The notes: generated by a model from the sequence alone, not told the origin. A stretch of 64,000 nucleotides of DNA from Letharia columbiana (GCF_014066305.1 NW_023501118.1:115876-179875); one strand, 5' to 3'; positions 23,881-34,376 are shown, counted from the stretch's first letter. Made by a program: numbers and translations.

Positions 23881-24931
23881 GAAGAAAAGTCATGAAAAGA
23901 GGGGGAACACGCCGCTTCAACAGCCTCAGCGTACATTTGGGAGTCATGGTACATGCCAGCCGTGGAAAGGGTTGTAGGCTATACCAGTGCTGGGTCGGGC
24001 TCGGAACGAACCGGTGCTTAATCTATGAACGTTTTCATTCCATCGAGATGACAGCCAGCGCACCGAATTTCTTCAACAGAGACAGAGGATACCCGCATAG
24101 ATTTTTGCCTGGCACAGTCTTTTGCACCTGGCAGCACCTGGGTGCGGTAAAGAGCAAGCCTGGATCAAACACCGCAAGACATTGCTCAAGTAGGCGGCAT
24201 ATAGTGGGCTGGTTTACATTAGCATACATCCGCCGCCTGAGCTCGCAAGACGTCCTAAATACATTTTATCGACCTTCAAACCTTCTCATTAAAAGATTGG
24301 GTACTCTATGCCCAGAGCGCCAAGACCCACGAAATGTGGTCCCAGTGTAGAACAAATTTGCTTCGAAATCTGCTCCTTGGTGTCCGAGTAGACTGATCTG
24401 TCCAGGAGGCAGCAGCACGACATGATTTCACCTGGAGCTTCACATGTTTGTATGTCGAGCAGTGAGCTGGATGAGACATTCAATGGCCAGCCATACGCGT
24501 TTCCTCCGAGATCATCACTCAAATATATGCTTCCAGACAGTCTAGCAGCAGTCATATTCGGACAAAAAAAAGCGGCATGACTCGTACTGTTGTACCTATC
24601 TTCACTTTCACCTTTATGCTAGTGTTGTCCGGCCAATGAAGTGATTACTCATCGGAAATCTTCCGATATTTGCCACCAAATACTTCACTTATCACCCAAC
24701 ACCAGCATCGGCCTGTATGGCAATGCATCTCGCTGAGCTATTTCACCGAGATCTCCTTGCCAAGACCGAGTGCGTGTCTGGGTTCCAAGTCTTAAGCCGA
24801 GCTTGCCGCAGCAGAGTCAACAATCTCGAGGGAAACACCGCTGTGGCCAAAACGATGGCTTCCCCAAGTCGCGTGAAGAAGGCAAGTACTACGACTCAGG
24901 AAGTAAGAGCTCTTAAGGCTGCGAGCCGAAG
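23881..24931. other. Intergenic, nothing recognised
   Basis: The plus frame 23892-24350 (152 aa) is open but basic and Cys/Arg-rich, without a domain, and continues past the end of the small Cys-rich gene in another frame. The plus frame 24717-24935 is also unsupported. Confidence 0.35.
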
Positions 24932-26215
24932 ATGATGGCGCCTCACTCTGAAGCAGACAAGAGATTGCGCTCTCCTAGAAGACAGCCTCCTACAACCCCA
25001 CTAAGCTCACGAATGAGCGAGCGCAAGCCATTCACGAAGAGCTAGTCCAAGAGACTTCATGATCTCAGGGCCGATACACTCAGGCATGCAGCCCGTACGA
25101 CCAGGTATACAAATGGCAGTGATGCTTCCGCCGCCTGTCTACAACAGATCCGATCCGACTAATGCCGCATCACCATCAGGCAGATCATCTACGAGTGCTG
25201 CGAGTACTTGCTCGAATGGCTTGTCCATCCCTCGATCGGCTAGTCTTGTCAACACCTAGCGGAATCGCAAATTGCGGAAAGATCCACAGTGTCCAAGGCT
25301 CTTGGTGGCAGGACAGTAGAGGAAGCTGGAGGCGTACTGGGCAGATGTGAAGAATTGAGCTCTATCAGCTAAGGGATAGGAGTGATACCTATTTCGCTCA
25401 AGTACGGCTACTCTACAATGGCATTTTGGTGTGACGCTGAGATATCAAGGTCCTGCGACATATCTACATGGACACGACTGGCATCAGGCTCATGTATACG
25501 CTTCAGGTTGCATCGAAACATAATTACAGGCACATGAGCGCAAGTTGGCGCAGGAGCGTTGCAAACCTACAAGGACGCAGAGGAGTGCGAGAACTGGAGA
25601 TTCTCGGGAGCGGCCCGGAAAGACAAGGTCAATGATCAACTCTTGGTTTTGGTGGGTGACCAAAATACATGGGCGTGATGTGATGCACGAACATGTAAAG
25701 TTCCGCATGCGTTTACAGGATTTTACTGATCACTCTCAGCACAACCGCCTGCATCCAACCCACGTCGTTAGCCATGCCCCACGCGAGCGGCATGAAGATG
25801 GAAGAGAAGATGTTGGACTTTGCGATTTATATACAGCCAGACCCCAGGAATGAGATCGGAATACGAACAATGCTCTGCTCAGACAATAAAGATGCTCAAT
25901 ATGTGAAGCGGACGATGTTTGGGCGACTACGCATGCGTCTTATCCTAATCAACGTTGAGACGAAGACGCCCTTCAGTGGGAGGCGGGACCGCGGATGTTT
26001 AGTTAGGTACTTGTATTGCAGCTGGGCTTTATCAGCTGCGACGGATGCTGGCGATGAACAAGCCTAAAGATGTGCAAACACCAATGCTACCCTCGCTGTC
26101 GGTATATCGTCACGACGTGCATCTTACAGCGTTTCAAATGAAAGGGACGACAATAGTTTGTACGATAAATCGAGATTGGGTGGATCTGATACCCTACTGG
26201 GAAGGTTTGAGATGA
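24932..26215 (+). pseudogene. Broken PD-(D/E)XK nuclease-like gene
   Basis: Pieces of one protein can be followed across several frames. It starts near MMAPHSEADKRLRSPRRQ at 24932, a typical low-complexity, Ser/Pro-rich N terminus. Around 25740-25970 it reads TTACIQPTSLA, KMLDFAIYIQPDP and LINVETKTPFSG, which carry the Asp and E-x-K of the nuclease active site. After a one-base frame change between about 25980 and 26006 it continues TCIAAGLYQLRRML, QTPMLPSLSVYRHDVHL and DWVDLIPYWEGLR to the stop at 26213. This order matches a fungal PD-(D/E)XK nuclease-like family of unknown function. In-frame stops occur in the upstream part (24.98-25.7 kb). The damage is scattered and not obviously RIP. Confidence 0.6.
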
Positions 26216-26245
26216 GCTCTAAAGGTTTTAGCAGACGGGGTAAAT

Positions 26246-26467
26246 ACGGAATTTCGGTTGTGGTCATTCGACAGAAATGTCAAGTCAGGCTGGCGAGAAG
26301 TGGCGAAAATCCCTGATTATACTAGTGAAGAGACGGTTGTTGCGATCGGCCCCACAGGATGGCGAAATACTATAATGGGACTACATCTGACGGGCATGGT
26401 CTCCTACCACCATAGCCAAACAACGGTTGTGGAAGTTGGCAGGCAGAGAGCTGACCGTCGCTGCTAG
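26246..26467 (+). pseudogene. Coding-like remnant of unknown origin
   Basis: A short plus-strand frame just after the nuclease remnant reads like real protein (for example LWSFDRNVKSGWREVAK and TVVAIGPTGWRNTIMGL) but has no proper start. It could be the continuation of the same decayed gene region or a fragment of a mobile element. I do not recognise the family. Confidence 0.25.
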
Positions 26468-27465
26468 GCCCGACTCATGGCGAAATACCTCGACCGGGAT
26501 ACATCAGCCTTACTGCTTCCAGACCGAGGCCCTGGAAACGTTCCATGGTTGTATTGCACATGGCGGGTAGCCGGTCGCTGCAGGGGATCGACCTCAGTAT
26601 TAATCATCTCGACGTTGGAGCAGAAGGTTGTCAACGAACTGCTTCTAACGAGATCTTGCGAGACAGACAAAGATTAAATACTGGAATGGTCGAAGTGAGT
26701 AATCCATTGAAGCAAGAGCGACGCAAGGGAAAATTCTATCGCTCCGAAGGGAAACGAGAGTGAAAAAAAAGGAGACCTAAGGCATATGAGGGCCTTTACC
26801 CTGCTGCAGAATGAAGATTGTTACTCGCATTATGCTTTCCTTTACTTTTGGGGTGGGGGGGTAGATCTCCCGATATGTGTTTCGACGTTTCGTGCAGGAC
26901 CGTGCCGCCGCCAGGCTTCTAGGGGCACTGCCGACAAAATGTCATTACTCAACAATCAACCTCATCACATTCTTTATATAAGCAGCTGTGCGCAATGCAC
27001 TGAAACAAAGGATGCACCTTTCGATGACCGGTGTGCCTCAACTCGATAAGATTTCAACAGTCGTCATAAGCTGACTGTTAGAGGGAGACGTTTGAATCAG
27101 AATGGCCCCCAATCCATGGACCTACGTGCTTTGCCTCCGGTGTTTGAGAAACACTGTGTCGCTCAGATCCTCCTTTTCTCTCACACCTTTCTTCTTGGCA
27201 GCCCCAAGATACATTGCGATTCCCGCGCGCCCGCGCGCTCCCACCGAAACTCTTACTTGTGTCTCTTGGACGTCATGTTTCAGATGCTGCCTTCGAACAT
27301 ATTCGGTCCTACCTGGCCTCGCGATTCATGGTGGGAAGACGTGATGATGACGCGTATTGAGAACGGATATATAACAAGGGCTTACCGTCACCGCCTTTCT
27401 CCGGTGCCTTCTCACTTTCGTCCTCGCCGGTTCCTGAACTCTTTTGCTGCCCTCTGATCCTTCCT
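26468..27465. other. Upstream region of the secreted-protein gene
   Basis: A TATA-box-like TATATAAG lies at 26975-26982, about 480 bases before the start codon at 27466, and a C/T-rich stretch lies between 27160 and 27480. The open frames at 27092-27457 and 27102-27344 have no domain and probably lie in the leader. Confidence 0.35.
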
Positions 27466-28466
27466 ATGTCTCTTTTCAAACCTATACGCAGTATGTTCGT
27501 TATACTAGCTTTGGCCTATGTCCTCATAGCCTTGCCATCGACTCTAGCATCATGTGGCCCCATCGACGATGTGACCCTTACCTTTTACGGCTGGCCAGAC
27601 AATTCGCCTCCTGGATCGGACAATGCATTTGACTGCGGACGTGGTAAAAATGCGGATGGGAACCCTATGGCTGGAGGTACGAAAGCTTGCCAAATCTTCC
27701 TAGTGCTCTTATATATCTAATGACATTCCTAATAACAGGTAGCGGAACCTACGATGATCCTATCTCCTTCGCAACTGCCACCAATAATAAAAACCTGCCA
27801 GAATGCGCCGTCGTCTACGTCCCTCTCTTGCACAAGTACTTCCGCAATGAAGACGACTGCGCTCAGTGCCGTACGTGATGGCCAGATTTACAACTTAAAT
27901 CAGGGTTTCTGACGAACACTTACAATCGTCTAGTAACCGATTGGGACTCGAAGGGGGAATACCACATTGACCTATGGACTGGATCAAACACTGCTGGTGG
28001 TGGTCAGGACCAGATCAATTGCGAAGACAATTTGCCTGGAGGGTCGCAGACGATTATCCTTGATCCACCGAATAGTCTTCCTGTGGACAGTATGGACCCC
28101 ACTGCGCCCGCAATCCAGTTTGTACACTAATCATACGCCATAGCCACACCATTATACGACCAACCATCGAACCAATGTCACACGACGACATACTCTATCT
28201 CTGACTCTTCAAGCCTCTGCGCCGGCGGCAGTAAAGGCGGATCCCCAGCACCTGTATCATCTGCTTCCTCAAAAGCACCAAACACATTTCCGTCTTCCAC
28301 CCTCGCAACTGTGTCAAGTGCCGCATCATCATCAGCTTCGGCGTCGACGTCGTGTACCTGGAAAGGTCACTGCCTCGGTGATCCATGTCATACTTTCAAT
28401 GACTGCTTTGGCTCGGATGTATGTACTCATGGTGTCTGTGCGCCTTGCGTTGGTGGGTCGTGTTGA
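27466..28466 (+). CDS. Secreted protein with Cys-rich C-terminal module
   Basis: Four exons (27466-27676, 27739-27870, 27934-28089, 28144-28466) join to 273 aa. Residues 1-29 form a signal peptide ending near TLASCG. The mature N-terminal domain (about 130 aa) has motifs I recall from a family of secreted ascomycete proteins: TFYGWPDNSPPG, GTYDDPISFATA, AVVYVPLLHKYFRNEDDCAQC, HIDLWTG and CEDNLPGGSQT. A Ser/Ala-rich linker follows, then a C-terminal module of about 35 residues with eight cysteines between CTWKGHCLGDPC and CAPCVGGSC. A compact beta-barrel fold for the first domain and ligand binding for the tail are guesses. The protein is probably extracellular; whether it is an effector, a wall protein or an enzyme cannot be said. 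Confidence 0.8.
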
Positions 28467-29141
28467 GAGTTCAGTGCAGCTTTTTGACTGTCGAACGCGT
28501 TAGTATCTGGCGACGGAATCTGGTTTGATTTTCAGAGTTGCGTGGCGCAAAGGCCGTTGGCCTCAGTAATGTTGTATCGTGTGTTAACTGAGTAAAGCTC
28601 TACCATTCTACGATCTAGATTTATAGGGTATGCCATTTCTCATTTCAACAATGAGATGCTAGATTGCCGTAGCGTACCCTTTTCAATCCGCCGTTCTCCT
28701 GGCTGTACGAGCCGCAGAATCTCGGAATAACATGACTGCTGGAGCGGAAAAGGAGAGATGGAGAGACTCTTGAGCCAGCAAGCCCCGAGACACAAAGCCA
28801 AGGGACACAAATCTCCGGGACAGAGAGGACCAAGATACAGAGCTCTGAGACACAAGCAGAAGACTACGAAGCGGAGGACCGCGATACAGAAGAGTGTAAA
28901 GAAAATGGAAATGGAAACGGCAGGATCGAGGCTCGGAGCGGACGAAACTATTTGCGAGGAGCCAGAACAGCCACCCCTATACTTCGTTCTGTTCTTTTTG
29001 CGAGTCATAGCCACAACATTCTACAGACGGGAAATCAAAGATGAAGAGAGCAGGGCATACGACGAGTATCATATCATCCTTCCGTCACCTATCCATCCCT
29101 ACATGAATTTTTCCATTCAAACTGCCAGAACCCAGACTAAT
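28467..29141. other. Convergent intergenic region with degenerate tandem repeat
   Basis: The 3' flanks of the secreted-protein gene and the 737-aa gene meet here. About five degenerate units of roughly 15 bases based on GGGACACAAA/GAGACACAAG lie at 28783-28857. They make an open frame (28758-29156) of Lys/Arg/His-rich sequence that I regard as repeat-driven and not a gene. Confidence 0.45.
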
Positions 29142-31355
29142 CTACCTCCTGATTAGCCAAGTCTTGCAAAGACAACATACCTTGCAGTCGCCTTCCCTAC
29201 ACGACCGACAATTCCTGCATTGCTCACTCCCCGCCGGGTCCTCGAATTGCTGCCAACCCCCATCATCCTGGTATTGAATCTCGGTTGTCGAATCCGTTGT
29301 CACCCATAACCGAGCCCCCGCCTCTTCGACCGTCTCTTCAACAGTCTCTTCAACAGGATTTTCCTCTTCCTGTTGCAGGTCAGCACCCACAGGCTCAGTC
29401 TCAGGAGGAACATCATCATCCGCTATCCCCTCTCTGTCTGTGACCTCCGACGAGTCCTCCTTCCTCAACTTCAGAGCCGGATGCATCGAGTCAGCAAAGA
29501 CGAACGCTTCGACGGCTGATTGATGCAGCGCGCAGAGCTCTTCGCTGTCTCGTCGGGGCCTTTGACCTTTGCGAGAGCCACTGGATATCATTTGACATGT
29601 CGAGCTCTCGCCATTGTGGTGGTCCACGTCCCACCATCGGCCCTGCTTCAACAATGTGCCATTAGCTCGAACTCGTTTGCGGGCGTAGAATATCTGCTTC
29701 GCGTAAGGGTCGAATCCGCTAGACGACCACTCATTGACTCGGACAATGGCATCACGTCTGACGGAGTCGTCGTTGGCAGAGTCCTTTTCGAGACGAGGAA
29801 GTACGCCCAAGAGCGATCGCTCAGTCAGGAAAGCCTCCGCGTACGCTTCGATGAGAACTGCCTGCTCTTGATCGTCACAGAGTTTCATTAAGAGAATGCC
29901 GTTCCAGGCGTCCGCTCGCAAGCTCCATTCATCGAGTTCGTCACGGTGGGCCGTACTGTTGCGTAAATCTCGCGCCCCGTCGAGAACCTGGTTCCGGAGA
30001 TCATGTTGAGAGAAAAGCCGTCCGTCCACGTCCGTCAGAGCGAGATTCTCACCACCTCGACCGAAAGCCGGCCGGAAGGGAGGACTCGTCCAAGCCCAGA
30101 ACCAGTCCCGCAGATCGGCGTCTTCTGGTACGCACCAACCTTTCCCTTTCAGGAATTCCGGATTCTCTCGTTTGGCGTACCGGAAGATACCTTCTTCCAT
30201 TAAGCTTTCAACGCGCAGGGATATCTGTAGATAAGTCGTGCAGGGTTTGTGAGCAGTAAGGACGAATTTCTGAACCACTGACCTCGAATATTCATCCACC
30301 GAAGGATCTTCGCGTACCACTCTGAAAACCAGATTCATCTCATCAGCCCTCTGGTGATTCTTCAGTATGCGCGGTATCTTCATGACCTCAGTCAAAGTCC
30401 ACAGATATAGAGTCCGGTCGCGATGATTGGTGATATGTCTGAGTGTGTCAGCTTTTTCAAAAACATACGGGATCAAGGATCTGGACATATCAGCCGGTAC
30501 ATCGTACGCATCGCACGGCAAAAGCTTGCCCGCATACTTAAAAAACTCAACCCAGTATTCAGGCTCAATCCGATCTGGCAGATGCCAAGGTTTTTCAATC
30601 AGTTCCGACTCGGCGTACTTCTCGCTTTTCTTGTTAAGATACGACTCGGAGTATTGATGGGGATTCTTCTTGAAGAGATCCTGCTTCCACTTGAGCGATT
30701 CCAAGTCATTTTTGAATTCTGCCTCGGCCTTACCGTAGAAAGATTGCTCCACTTGAGAAAGGAACCAGATGCAGAGGTGATGCTGTGTCGTCGACGAGAG
30801 ATCCAATGGCGGGGGTGGAGGGGGAGGCGAGTACCAGCCGGTGTACTTTTCGGGTGAGGGAGTTTGAAGAATCCACACATCATCTGTTAAAGTCTTCTGG
30901 CTATCAATGCTATCGGCCTTGCCTACCTCGATTGTCAAAATTGGGAGCGATCTGGATCTCCTCGCATCCTCGAAGTCACGGCATTCGCATTGAGCATCTT
31001 CGAGATGGTCAACTTCTTGCGGCGTGAGCCCCGTCATTGGCGTCGTTGCGGGGGTTAGTGATTCTGCCATACTAGTATTGTCAATGTCGAACTGTCTCTC
31101 CTTGCCGTCTTCTGCGGGCATATCCCCCAGAACTGATGGCATTCGTGGTGGGTAGGCGGAAATTGCCAAGACATCTTCCACTCCAGGTTGCCTTTGGCTG
31201 GGTTCCTCTGCGGAAATGTCTCCCAAACTCGATGGCGTTGCTGGTCGGCTGGTGGTTGCGGACTTGACATTCTCCACTTCATGTTGCGATTGATTGCAAT
31301 CTTTTGGGGATGTATTGCCCATACTCGATGTCGCTCCCGATTGCATGATTCCCAC
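29142..31355 (-). CDS. Large uncharacterised protein with two HEPN-like R-x4-H motifs
   Basis: One uninterrupted frame of 737 aa. Residues 1-110 hold three imperfect 32-residue repeats (SMGN, SLGD and VLGD with Gly at 13, 45 and 77), followed by an acidic region and a Pro run near 177. Residues 190-500 look globular and helical. They contain two related segments: ADTLRHITNHRDRTLYLW (R306, H311) and ARDLRNSTAHRDELDEW (R465, H470). Each carries R-x4-H, the catalytic signature of HEPN ribonuclease-type domains, in an LR(N/H)xxxHRD context. The C terminus (about 711-733) is Cys-rich (CRNCRSCREGDCKVCCLC). A GTATGT that would make a good donor overlaps this tail, so the true C terminus may be spliced differently. 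No family name is known to me; the HEPN link is motif-level only. Confidence 0.75.
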   Translation of the reverse strand: MGIMQSGATSSMGNTSPKDCNQSQHEVENVKSATTSRPATPSSLGDISAEEPSQRQPGVEDVLAISAYPPRMPSVLGDMPAEDGKERQFDIDNTSMAESLTPATTPMTGLTPQEVDHLEDAQCECRDFEDARRSRSLPILTIEVGKADSIDSQKTLTDDVWILQTPSPEKYTGWYSPPPPPPPLDLSSTTQHHLCIWFLSQVEQSFYGKAEAEFKNDLESLKWKQDLFKKNPHQYSESYLNKKSEKYAESELIEKPWHLPDRIEPEYWVEFFKYAGKLLPCDAYDVPADMSRSLIPYVFEKADTLRHITNHRDRTLYLWTLTEVMKIPRILKNHQRADEMNLVFRVVREDPSVDEYSRSVVQKFVLTAHKPCTTYLQISLRVESLMEEGIFRYAKRENPEFLKGKGWCVPEDADLRDWFWAWTSPPFRPAFGRGGENLALTDVDGRLFSQHDLRNQVLDGARDLRNSTAHRDELDEWSLRADAWNGILLMKLCDDQEQAVLIEAYAEAFLTERSLLGVLPRLEKDSANDDSVRRDAIVRVNEWSSSGFDPYAKQIFYARKRVRANGTLLKQGRWWDVDHHNGESSTCQMISSGSRKGQRPRRDSEELCALHQSAVEAFVFADSMHPALKLRKEDSSEVTDREGIADDDVPPETEPVGADLQQEEENPVEETVEETVEEAGARLWVTTDSTTEIQYQDDGGWQQFEDPAGSEQCRNCRSCREGDCKVCCLCKTWLIRR

Positions 31356-32613
31356 TGAAGCTAAGCTGTTAGCCGTAGGTCCTGCCTACCAGGGAGACCT
31401 TGTCGGCGATGCTCGAATGTTCAGGCCGAAGAGACAGGGTGTGTTGATACAGAATACCGGACCAGCGTTTCTTGAATGTATTCAAAGACGCCTAGGACTC
31501 CAATATCGATCTTGATAGCTTAGACTTTTTGTCCTCAGTAGCTGTGGCAATGGCCTTTGTCCGAACAGTCGCCTTTTTCTGGAGATAGTTCTTTATTGGG
31601 TTTTTTTTCATAATTGAAATTGCGTTGTTCGTGGGCGCTAGGGTTGAAACCTTCTTTCATCCTAACATTGTGCAATGTCTGATTCCCTTTGAGGTAAGCG
31701 TACAAAAGTCTATGACTTTGGGTCTAGACAACGCCCATCGTACTGCATCAAGGGTCTCAAGTGCTTGGTCTTGACAGGTTGTAAGAGACTGTGGCAAAAA
31801 TCATGCATAGAGGCAATCTCAACTTTCTAGATTTCAATCGGCAGTCTCCCAGGAAAAGTGACAATTGTAACCAAACGAACCGCCAACTGTCGTCTTTATT
31901 AGTGAGGGGACACTACTTGTTCAGCTCCAAACAGTCTTTTTTCTGCGTTGCGTGAAAAAACCAGTCAACTTTTTCTGGCTGAGGCCCACAGAAAGGTGCC
32001 AAAATGGGGAAAAAAGACGAAAAAGACCAACATGCTTGACCGTAGGGGTCTGAATTCTTCAGCTCCTATCCCAATGGATGTGAGGATGAAGTCTGCGACG
32101 ATCAAGTTGTGAGGGAGATGACTCCAATCTTGTCGTCGACTTCTTCATCAAGTTTGGTAATAAAACCGACACGTGATTTGCTTCCCTCGAAGCACAAGAT
32201 TTGAAACATAGCGCAAGAATTATCTCATTCGCAAATGCAAGTTCACATTTTGGGAGAAGAAGTCCAGTACTAGTAATCCGCAGTCTATCGTCGCGTGCAA
32301 ACTCCTTCCACCTTCAACTCCAGCGAGGCGATTCCTGCAATGTCCTGTTACAAGCCGGCAACCAAGCTCGAACGTTGCAAATCACCTTATCGCCCATTTT
32401 CAGGTCCAACTTTCTAAACGCGCCTTGGTCCCTCTTGCCCAAGGTGTGATGATACATTGCGGTATGCCAGAAACCGACAGGGTGCGCAAAGAGAAGTTTG
32501 CTCGATCTATAAAGGTCATCTCAATTGAGACTTCGTAGAAAAGGGAATATGCAGGCCAGATACAGCACCATTCACTCAGAGGCCTCAGGCGGTAGAAACC
32601 GGGCTCTGAATCC
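31356..32613. other. Upstream region of the 737-aa gene and flank of the next gene
   Basis: No supported gene. Plus frame 31294-31515 is antisense to the 737-aa start. The region contains T-rich and A-rich patches around 31600 and 31990-32030. Minus frame 32400-32702 partly overlaps the last exon of the putative gene at 32614-33228 in another frame. Confidence 0.4.
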
Positions 32614-33228
32614 TTAGTCAGTTGTAGCGGTATTGTAATGTGCAATGCCGATGAGTTCGGCCGGTACTTCTCTTGAGGGTTCACGAGCAAAGATCTCGGC
32701 ACCTTGATCGTGATGACCGCCCGTCTACAATATTATGACTAGCATAAGCTCAACATTTTTTCTACAGCATCGTGATACACAACCTTGTCCGGGGATTCCA
32801 TAGGGCTTGACGTTGGCACGGTAATTTGCTGAGATATTCGTGACGTTTTTGATGCCTGCTGGAGTGGCGAGCCCGTAAGATGGAATGGAGAGGAAGGGGA
32901 AGCGAGGCTGGCGAATTTGCAAATCACAGGTGACGTTGGACACATTGGAGGATGGCGTGGTCTGCGAATTGGTAAAGAGCAAGTCCTTGTGAAGGACGAT
33001 TGAGGCGTCAATGACGAGGCTGGATAGACAAAACTAGGAATCAGACGAAATGACGCCACATTCGGCGAGCTCTTGGTCGGCCAGCTGGAGTGGATCGGTT
33101 GCTGGCATGGCGACTTTCGTGTCAAAGTTTTGGTGTTGAGCTTGGCAGTCGCGTTTCGGCGCGACATCGTATTTGCCAAGGTTTTGTAATTTACCCATTA
33201 GCGGCAATACAGTATCAATTCGCGGCAT
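32614..33228 (-). CDS. Unresolved spliced hypothetical protein
   Basis: Three coding-like blocks lie in order on the minus strand. The first is 33228-33034, starting MPRIDTVLPLMGKLQ. The second runs from about 33015 to 32779 with LFTNSQTTPSSN, FPFLSIPSYGLA and NYRANVKPYGIPGQGC. The third is 32724-32614, starting TGGHHDQGAEIFARE and ending at TAA. The 32779/32724 junction is in phase (donor GTATCA, acceptor TTGTAG, 54 nt). The first junction would need an intron of 40 nt or less, or another path, so the model is incomplete. An alternative frame in the middle block is Pro/Ser-rich and less protein-like. The family is not recognised. Confidence 0.3.
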
Positions 33229-33287
33229 TCGGTTCCCCTCCTAAATCTTATAAGCTATGCCGTTGTCGTCACTCCATGTTCCTCAGC

Positions 33288-34376
33288 ATGGACGACCCCA
33301 TCGTTGCGCAGCAGCTGAACGAGCTCACATATGAACGACAGGACATATACGATCTCTTCATGAACCTCAAGACGCTCGAGCAGAACTGCCCTCTCGCGCA
33401 GCCTAGCATTGAGGGCTCGAACACAGCAAGTCTCTACCCTCTGGGTCAGCTTGACGTCCTGCCTCTGGAGATCATACAGAATATTCTACAGTTGCTCGAT
33501 CTACAAACCTTAGCCCTTAGCCAATCTGTGAATCAACGCTCAAAGCTTCTCGTCGACAGCCTTCCCCAGCATAGAGAAATCGTCACCCACGCCCCCAACG
33601 CCTTGCGAGCGATGCTCAGCACCGGGTTGGCGCCCCATTTTACCATTAATCATCTATACAGAGCATTGCGTGCCCCAGAATGTATCGAGTGCGGCTTATT
33701 CGGTGCCTACCTATACCTCCTGGAGTGCCGCCGGTATTGCTGGCTATGTCTCGCCGAAGCCTCCGATGCCCTCCCCGTTTCTACGGAATTTGCGATACAC
33801 TCTTTCGGCCTCCCCCGCAGCGCTATACGGCAGCTCCCATGCATGAAAAGGCTCCCAGGACGATACAACCTAGATGGCTTTCATGGATATACACACAAAC
33901 GGCGGGTCGCTCTGGTCAATCCAAAGGCAGCGAAAGAGGCAGGAATGAAATTACACGGAACCCAGGAGGCAATGGAAGCCTACGCAAACCCGTATGCAGT
34001 ACGAAGGTTCCCAAGAGCTATGGACCGCGACCGTAAGGAGGGCAATCGAAATGCCACTTGGCTGCAAGGGGTGAGGCATATGCTGAACCCAAGTCGCGTT
34101 CGTGGTCCTCCCTGGTCTCATCATGGCCATTATGAGCCTCAGCGATTCATGGCTACCATCCCTTTCCCTACCTTGGACCTATCGGATGGGGCCATTGAGT
34201 GGGGACTCTCGTGTAAAGGGTGCCGTGACGGACCGCCGAACGATGACGTATCGAGAGATTGGGAGGCAATGTATACTAAGCGTGGATACCTTGCCCACTT
34301 TGACCAGTGCGAATGGTCCAAACACTTGTCGGCGTCTTTGAAGACGGATAGCTCAACAATGTCAGAAAGGCGCTGA
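33288..34376 (+). CDS. F-box protein with Cys motifs
   Basis: Single exon, 362 aa from ATG 33288 (an in-frame ATG at 33276 is possible). The F-box lies at about residues 54-97 (LDVLPLEIIQNILQLLDLQ). It is followed by a Cys cluster C132-x2-C135, C147, C151-x2-C154 in the ECIECGLFGA...CRRYCWLC context seen in many ascomycete F-box proteins, and a later LSCKGC. Such proteins recruit substrates to SCF ubiquitin ligases through Skp1; the Cys clusters may bind zinc or form the substrate-binding module. It is divergent from the putative gene at 32614-33228, with about 60 bases between starts, so the two would share a very compact promoter. Confidence 0.8.
   Translation: MDDPIVAQQLNELTYERQDIYDLFMNLKTLEQNCPLAQPSIEGSNTASLYPLGQLDVLPLEIIQNILQLLDLQTLALSQSVNQRSKLLVDSLPQHREIVTHAPNALRAMLSTGLAPHFTINHLYRALRAPECIECGLFGAYLYLLECRRYCWLCLAEASDALPVSTEFAIHSFGLPRSAIRQLPCMKRLPGRYNLDGFHGYTHKRRVALVNPKAAKEAGMKLHGTQEAMEAYANPYAVRRFPRAMDRDRKEGNRNATWLQGVRHMLNPSRVRGPPWSHHGHYEPQRFMATIPFPTLDLSDGAIEWGLSCKGCRDGPPNDDVSRDWEAMYTKRGYLAHFDQCEWSKHLSASLKTDSSTMSERR

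Noticed and set aside
27092..27457. 121-aa ORF just upstream of the secreted-protein gene
   Set aside because: No signal peptide or domain, and it ends just before the true start; probably leader sequence.
28758..29156. 132-aa basic plus-strand ORF
   Set aside because: Driven by the degenerate GGGACACAAA tandem repeat and reaches into the 3' end of the 737-aa gene on the other strand.
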